Origin: Acidobacteriota bacterium
GTDB taxonomy: Bacteria > Acidobacteriota > Terriglobia > Bryobacterales > Bryobacteraceae
Length of the DNA stretch: 64,000 bases
Direction: 5' to 3'
Assembly (NCBI GenBank): GCA_023436715.1
Contig: JAEZIJ010000210.1
Coordinates: forward strand, 14,974 to 78,973
Positions within the stretch are counted from its first letter, which is position 1, and every line of letters starts with the position of its first letter. The notes under the pieces are model-generated. The model was not told where the DNA came from. It saw nothing but the letters and a program-made list of their open reading frames with translations, and ran no database searches. Shown here piece by piece: positions 57,787 through 64,000 of this stretch. A program made the position numbers and the translations under genes.

Positions 57787-58632
57787 ATGCGCAAGACTCT
57801 ACTCCTACTTTGCACGCTGGCGGCGCTGGCTTCGGCTGGCGCCGCCCAGCAGGCGCCCTGGTTTTTCCTTCAGCTTTCTGACCCGCAGTTCGGGATGTAC
57901 GAAGCAAACGCCGGCTTCGACCAGGAGCGCGCGAACTTCGAATTCACCATCGCGACCGCGAACCGTTTGCATCCGGCCTTCGTGATCGTCACCGGCGACA
58001 TGGTAAACAAGGCCGGGGAGCCGGAGCAGATCCGGGCGTATCGCGAGATTGCCCGGAAGCTCAGCCCCGGCATCCCGATCTATCAAGTGGCGGGCAATCA
58101 CGATGTGGGAAACCAACCCACAGCCGAGTCGCTGGCAACTTACCGCCGGAACTTCGGGCCGGATTACTTCAGCTTCCGTTCGGGAAACCTGGCCGGACTG
58201 GTCCTGAACTCGGTGATCATCCATTCGCCCGCGAATGTACCCGAGGAGCTCGCCAAACAGGAAAAGTGGTTGATAAACGAACTGGAGAAGGCGCGCCAGG
58301 AGGGCATTCGGAACCTCGTGGTATTCCAGCACCATCCGTTCTATGTGAAGGAGGTTGGAGAACCCGACCAGTACTTCAACATCCCTCTCGAGCGGCGGGC
58401 GAAGTATTTGGCACTGCTGGAGCGGTACGGTGTCAAGTATGTATTCGCGGGGCACTACCACCGGAACGCGGTCGTGCGGACGCCAGCTCTGGAGGTGGTG
58501 ACGACGGGACCGGTGGGGGTGCCTCACGACAAGGAGGGTTCCGGGATGCGAATTGCGATCGTGCGCGAATCCGGGATCGAGCACCGGTTTTACGGTCTCG
58601 GGATGCTCCCAAACCGGATTGAGCTGAAGTAG
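57787..58632 (+). CDS. Secreted calcineurin-like metallophosphatase
   Basis: From ATG 57787 (281 residues) it has a signal peptide (MRKTLLLLCTLAALASAGAA) and all metallophosphatase motifs: LSDPQFG (D/H site), VTGDMVNKAG, AGNHDVGN, QHHPFY and FAGHYHRNA. It is a two-metal phosphoesterase of the CpdB/PhoD-like broad group with unknown substrate. The ORF from 57724 overlaps the small gene and is not preferred. Confidence 0.9.
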   Translation: MRKTLLLLCTLAALASAGAAQQAPWFFLQLSDPQFGMYEANAGFDQERANFEFTIATANRLHPAFVIVTGDMVNKAGEPEQIRAYREIARKLSPGIPIYQVAGNHDVGNQPTAESLATYRRNFGPDYFSFRSGNLAGLVLNSVIIHSPANVPEELAKQEKWLINELEKARQEGIRNLVVFQHHPFYVKEVGEPDQYFNIPLERRAKYLALLERYGVKYVFAGHYHRNAVVRTPALEVVTTGPVGVPHDKEGSGMRIAIVRESGIEHRFYGLGMLPNRIELK

Positions 58633-58660
58633 CGGCGCAGGTCCGGTGCGACTGAATTCC

Positions 58661-59659
58661 TCAAGGCTTTCTTAACGCTCTTTCGATGAGGGCGCCGCGG
58701 GCCTCGCCGCTCCACGCGGCCTGGATCTCGTTCTCCGGAATCCCCGCCGCGCGGCCGAGGACCAGATAGGCGGGCAGGGACTGCTCAAGCGGCCTCCAGC
58801 GGGCCATTTCGCCGAGGGACGCCATGGCGGTCTGGCGGATCTGGTCGAGGACATAGGGGCGGCGCTGGTCGGTGAGGCCGACGAGCGCGGAGACGGCGCG
58901 CACGCGGTCGCCGCGGACAATCGAGTTGAGCATCTGAACGAACCAGGTTGCTTCGACGCGAATGCCTAATTCGGGATCACGGGCGCCGAGGGCCGCAATG
59001 GCGCCGAGAGAGCGGATGGCTTCCCCTCGCACGCCCTCGTCGGAATCGCGCATCGCGTACTGGAGATCATCGACGACCAGTCGCTTGGTGGGAGCGTAGC
59101 CGATCAGGCAGGCGGCGACGGCGCGATGAGTGGGATCGGCCGACTCCCGAAGCGTTTGGCGAAGCGCATCGAGGTTGGCGGCCGCCAGTTCGACGAAACG
59201 CTGCTCGATCGCGCGTGTGGCGGGATCGGTCGAAAGCACGTGACCCTGGGTGAGGTTTTCCGTAACAGGGCCGGAGCGCATCGCGCGCTCGAGTGCGCTC
59301 AGGTAGTCGTGATACGTTTCGACGAGAGCTTCGGGAAGCGAGGCATCGCCGGAAGGGGCTTCACGGAAAAGGAAGTGCGGCGCGTCCTTCTCCTCAATGC
59401 CGACGAAGAGGATTGCGCGATCCATCTCGCAGCAGACCGCCTCGACGCGAGCGCGGATGACGCCGGGAACGCGTTCGAGCCTGTCTTCCACGTCGCCCTT
59501 GGAGGCGGGAAGGGTATCGCCTTCCCGCACGCCAAGGGCCTGACGAAGCCGCGCCTGGGAGACGCGGCGAACGCCGTAGAAGTCGATCACCCCGATGCGG
59601 GGTATCTGGCTCCAGCAGTAGCCGGGCACGATCAGGGCGAGAAAAAGCAGAGCACGCAC
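58661..59659 (-). CDS. Secreted POTRA-like domain fused to HEAT repeats
   Basis: A 332-residue protein with signal peptide (VRALLFLALIVPGYCWS). A domain resembling a POTRA fold (IDFYGVRRVSQARLRQALGVREGDTLP..., ending VIRARVEAVCCEMDRAILFVGIEE) occupies residues about 20-90. The rest is helical with HEAT-like units (RAVAACLIGYAP, EGVRGEAIRSLGAIAALG, RRPYVLDQIRQTAMASLGEMA). POTRA domains bind outer-membrane machinery and HEAT repeats bind proteins; the combination is unusual. The start is GTG 59659. Confidence 0.78.
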   Translation of the reverse strand: MRALLFLALIVPGYCWSQIPRIGVIDFYGVRRVSQARLRQALGVREGDTLPASKGDVEDRLERVPGVIRARVEAVCCEMDRAILFVGIEEKDAPHFLFREAPSGDASLPEALVETYHDYLSALERAMRSGPVTENLTQGHVLSTDPATRAIEQRFVELAAANLDALRQTLRESADPTHRAVAACLIGYAPTKRLVVDDLQYAMRDSDEGVRGEAIRSLGAIAALGARDPELGIRVEATWFVQMLNSIVRGDRVRAVSALVGLTDQRRPYVLDQIRQTAMASLGEMARWRPLEQSLPAYLVLGRAAGIPENEIQAAWSGEARGALIERALRKP

Positions 59660-59690
59660 GCCACTTAGACGCGTCCGGCGGGCGAAAAGG

Positions 59691-60212
59691 CTACGCCTGC
59701 TTTTCCGCGATCGGCCCGATGATGGGAAGGACCAGTTTCTGGCCCGAATAGGCTTTAACCATCAGCATGATCCAGACGATCAGAGCGCCGACCCAAACAA
59801 CCAACCAGATCAGTCCACCGAGCATGGTGGTGATGAAGGCCATACTGTAAGGCAGCACGGAGGCGATAATTCCCATGACGATGCTGCCGACAATGGAGAC
59901 CGCAATGCAGGTCACGTTGAAAAAGATCGACTGAAAGGCGTGGAAACGGATCGTCTTATTCTGGTTATAGGGCGCAAGGACCAGAAACAGAATCCCGGTG
60001 ATCAATCCGACGATGTAGCACAGCGTGCTGGCCACGTTATCGGCCATTGCGGCAGCCGCGGGCTGTGCCGCGACGGGCTGGGCATAAGCTTGGGGTTGGG
60101 GCTGCGCGGGCGGCGGGGCGCTCGCGCCGGGAGCGGACGCCACCAGGGGAGTTCCGCATTTTCCGCAGAACTGACCCTCGACAGGTGAGCCGCAACTCCT
60201 GCAAAACGGCAT
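59691..60212 (-). CDS. Zinc-ribbon DUF4870-type membrane protein
   Basis: A 173-residue protein. The N-terminal zinc ribbon (MPFCRSCGSPVEGQFCGKCG) is followed by an alanine/proline-rich linker and a DUF4870-like block of three TM segments (TLCYIVGLITGILFLVLAPYNQNKTIRFHAFQSIF). Function unknown; such proteins are common in Acidobacteria. GGAGG lies about 12 nt before the ATG. It is the last gene before the str operon region. Confidence 0.85.
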   Translation of the reverse strand: MPFCRSCGSPVEGQFCGKCGTPLVASAPGASAPPPAQPQPQAYAQPVAAQPAAAAMADNVASTLCYIVGLITGILFLVLAPYNQNKTIRFHAFQSIFFNVTCIAVSIVGSIVMGIIASVLPYSMAFITTMLGGLIWLVVWVGALIVWIMLMVKAYSGQKLVLPIIGPIAEKQA

Positions 60213-60363
60213 GGGTATTTTTTCCTCCAGAAAGTCTAACTCAACACACAGATCATGACTCTACTGCAAGAGGCGACTTCGGTCAAGACAAATGCTCGAG
60301 CGAAAAGAGCGAGTTCCCGAAGGTTAGTACGGGTGCGCGACACGTTGGTTTGCCAGCGTTTTG

Positions 60364-60391
60364 CGGCACGCCTGAAGCCGTGCCCAAATAC
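60364..60391. repeat. Palindromic element, degenerate right-half copy
   Basis: CGGCACGCCTGAAGCCGTGCCC followed by AAATAC instead of CTGATAC. It matches the right arm of the 137-bp element with a few changes; the left arm and centre are absent. Confidence 0.6.
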
Positions 60392-60492
60392 AGAGTCCGT
60401 GTCCCGGTACCCCCGAGTTGCGAGGAACAATGCTCGGGTGGTAAAAGAGTGACCGAGCCCCTTGCTGGGAGACGTTGATCAAAGAGGGCCTA

Positions 60493-60522
60493 TTGACAGC
60501 CTGGGATGAGTTTCGCTAGGAT
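60493..60522 (+). promoter_or_regulatory. Strong sigma-70 promoter of the str operon
   Basis: A perfect TTGACA (60493-60498), 18 bases, TAGGAT (60517-60522). Its only clear downstream target is rpsL at 60805, giving a leader of about 275 nt. Confidence 0.65.
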
Positions 60523-60804
60523 GGGAAAGTTTGGCGAGTAAGCTGTTCCACTCCTGTGCCTTCACTGTCTGAAGAACGACGCGGCGCGGGGGTCGGCCCC
60601 GAGGTTCCGGTTGGGATTTCCCCTCCACGGAGCATGGGCTTGTCCGAGAAACGTTACCTACGCAACTGAAAGCGGTTTTCTAAGCACCAGCTTTCTTAAG
60701 GGTGTGTTTAGCAGAAGCCTGGCGCGGGCTTTGGCGCGCGCGCGGGTAGACACACCGGCCGGGAAGGTTTCGAACTCATCGCCAGGAGAAGAGAGGAAGG
60801 TTTC

Positions 60805-61182
60805 GTGCCGACTTTTAATCAACTCGTGCGCAAAGGGCGGCGGCCGTCGCGGTACAAGACGGCGAGTCCGGCCTTGCAGTCATGCCCGCAGAAGCGGGGC
60901 GTTTGCACGCGTGTGTACACCACCACTCCCAAGAAGCCGAACTCGGCGTTGCGGAAGGTGGCGCGCGTGCGGTTGACCAACGGCATCGAAGTGACCACGT
61001 ACATTCCCGGCGTGGGTCACAATCTCCAGGAGCACTCGATCGTGCTGATCCGCGGCGGGCGCGTGAAGGATTTGCCTGGCGTCCGTTATCACATCATCCG
61101 CGGAACGCTGGACGCGGCCGGGGTGAGCAACCGTAGGCAGGGAAGATCGAAATACGGGGCCAAGCGGCCCAAGCAAGGTTAG
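60805..61182 (+). CDS. rpsL: 30S ribosomal protein S12
   Basis: A 125-residue S12, with PTFNQLVRKGR, TTPKKPNSALRKVARVRL (the segment holding the streptomycin-determining lysine, here present) and GVRYHIIRGTLDAAGV. The start is GTG 60805; GGAAGG lies about 6 nt upstream. First gene of the str operon rpsL-rpsG-fusA-tuf. Confidence 0.98.
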   Translation: MPTFNQLVRKGRRPSRYKTASPALQSCPQKRGVCTRVYTTTPKKPNSALRKVARVRLTNGIEVTTYIPGVGHNLQEHSIVLIRGGRVKDLPGVRYHIIRGTLDAAGVSNRRQGRSKYGAKRPKQG

Positions 61183-61187
61183 TCGCG

Positions 61188-61658
61188 ATGTCAAGACGAC
61201 GCAGAGCTGAACCGAGGGAAGTATCGCCGGATCCGGTGTACAACTCGACCCTGGTCGAGAGATTCGTGAACAGCATGATGTGGGACGGCGAGAAGGCCGT
61301 TTCGCAGCGGCTTTTCTACGCAGCGATGGATCGGATCCGGGAACGTTCCGGGGACGACCCGCTGAAGCTGTTCAAGAAGGCAGTCGAAAACTGCAAGCCG
61401 CTACTCGAAGTGAAGACGCGGCGAGTGGGTGGCGCCAACTATCAGGTGCCGATCGAAGTGCCGCAGAATCGCCGCGTGAGCCTGGCGCTCCGCTGGCTGA
61501 TCTCGAACGCGCGTTCGCGGCCCGAGAAGGGCATGGCGGAAAAACTGGCGGGCGAGCTGAACGACGCCGCCAACTTGCGCGGAGGCGCGATCAAGAAGAA
61601 GGATGACGTCCACCGGATGGCGGAGGCCAACAAGGCGTTCGCGCATTACCGGTGGTAA
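61188..61658 (+). CDS. rpsG: 30S ribosomal protein S7
   Basis: A 156-residue S7, binding the 3' domain of 16S rRNA. Signature MSRRRRAEPREVSPDPVYNSTLVERFVNSMM, then VKTRRVGGANYQVPIEV and FAHYRW at the end. It begins 5 nt after the rpsL stop. In many bacteria S7 represses this operon; no S7-binding structure was identified here. Confidence 0.98.
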   Translation: MSRRRRAEPREVSPDPVYNSTLVERFVNSMMWDGEKAVSQRLFYAAMDRIRERSGDDPLKLFKKAVENCKPLLEVKTRRVGGANYQVPIEVPQNRRVSLALRWLISNARSRPEKGMAEKLAGELNDAANLRGGAIKKKDDVHRMAEANKAFAHYRW

Positions 61659-61673
61659 GTATTGCAAGCTGTC

Positions 61674-61696
61674 GACGCCGGCCTCGTGCCGGCGTC
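61674..61696. other. Hairpin between rpsG and fusA
   Basis: GACGCCGG-CCTCGTG-CCGGCGTC, a perfect 8-bp stem with 7-nt loop and no T-tract. It may be an RNA processing or translational control site within the str operon, not a terminator. Confidence 0.4.
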
Positions 61697-61717
61697 TGAC
61701 GGCAAAGTTTCTTATCT

Positions 61718-63808
<2,091 letters not shown>

Positions 63809-63873
63809 CGTACGGGCGGGCGGTGGACTATCGCCCGATCCGGTGAACAGATCTTATCGAGGAGAGTTCGAGT

Positions 63874-64000
63874 ATGGCCAAGGAGAAATTCGACCGCAGT
63901 AAGCCGCATTTGAATATCGGCACGATCGGTCACATCGATCACGGCAAGACGACGCTGACGGCGGCGATCACCCGGGTGTTGGCGAAGAACAACCCGAAGA
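63874..64000 (+). CDS. tuf: Elongation factor Tu, 5' part
   Basis: The gene runs off the window; 42 codons are visible: MAKEKFDRSKPHLNIGTIGH, then the G1 loop GHIDHGKTTL and TAAITRVLAKNN. GAGGAGA lies 11 nt before ATG 63874. It follows fusA by 65 nt, completing the str operon order. Confidence 0.96.
   Translation, partial: MAKEKFDRSKPHLNIGTIGHIDHGKTTLTAAITRVLAKNNPK

Larger units (their letters stand above)
60213..60804 (+). other. Intergenic region: decayed repeat, promoter and long leader of the str operon
   Basis: The stretch contains a degraded piece of the palindromic element (60364-60391), a promoter (60493-60522) and about 275 nt of transcribed leader before rpsL. Within the leader, GGGGTCGGCCCCGAGG can form a small hairpin. 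No ORF here is convincing; the one on the minus strand at 60236-60430 reads through the repeat. I saw no tRNA or riboswitch consensus. Confidence 0.5.

Noticed and set aside
9701..60391. CRISPR array from the recurring repeats
   Set aside because: Copies are far apart, differ in length and are palindromic without regular spacers; no cas gene is present.
60236..60430. 64-codon minus-strand ORF in the intergenic region before rpsL
   Set aside because: It reads through the degenerate palindromic repeat and has no start signal.

Overview
The window looks like a chromosomal segment of a high-GC Acidobacteriota, most likely of the Bryobacterales / Candidatus Solibacter type. The signs are two very large Oar-like TonB-dependent receptors with an N-terminal carboxypeptidase-regulatory-like domain (one carrying the typical ELPLNGRNF motif), a DUF4097 / LiaF-like sigma-factor operon, many ThuA / Gfo-Idh / amidohydrolase-type catabolic genes, bacillithiol-type BshA, and frequent GTG/TTG starts. 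The species is inferred from gene content only.

Layout. 1-3.7 kb: a small ORF behind a textbook sigma-54 promoter, zinc-ribbon and DUF2085 membrane proteins, a hydroxyacid dehydrogenase and a secreted repeat protein. 3.7-18.4 kb: mostly housekeeping (bshA, GH127 hydrolase, uvrB plus a coupled P-loop kinase, MFS transporter, trpS, rlmD-type methylase, ribokinase/DUF507, uvrC). Embedded at 15.3-16.1 kb is a two-gene module of a mini-HU protein and a mini-HU/TIR fusion. 18.4-19.95 kb is a gene graveyard: a broken FAD oxidoreductase, a membrane-protein fragment and an RHS/YD remnant. 19.95-23.7 kb: GDPD, a sensor kinase with two c-heme-like motifs, and a sigma-54 activator. 24-38.7 kb: two TonB-dependent receptors flanking a catabolic cluster (amidohydrolase, double ThuA, sugar isomerase-like, Gfo/Idh, URO-D-like) and small membrane/lipoproteins. 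38.7-50.4 kb: STAS, AdhE, acyl-CoA ligase, a damaged MNT-HEPN pair, HAD, Lon-domain protein, SDR, shikimate kinase, glycerate kinase, Mur ligase. 50.4-54.0 kb: an ECF sigma / anti-sigma / membrane-protein / DUF4097 operon. 54.2-60.2 kb: YbhN-like protein, nrdR, rpoD, metallophosphatase, POTRA-HEAT protein, DUF4870-type protein. 60.2-64 kb: the str operon (rpsL, rpsG, fusA, start of tuf).

Three themes run through the window. First, at least six dispersed copies or half-copies of a palindromic element occur, two of them full-length at exactly 137 bp; one supplies the stop codon of a Mur ligase gene. Second, at least ten genes have a TANNNT-like -10 box only 6-7 nt upstream of the start codon, with no Shine-Dalgarno sequence, suggesting leaderless transcription. 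Third, several loci show decay (FAD oxidoreductase/RHS, HEPN toxin, truncated VOC protein).

The most promising undescribed system is the mini-HU / mini-HU-TIR pair (15351-16138). It keeps the expected TIR glutamate and looks like a compact effector paired with a nucleoid-protein-like partner. Function is inference only.
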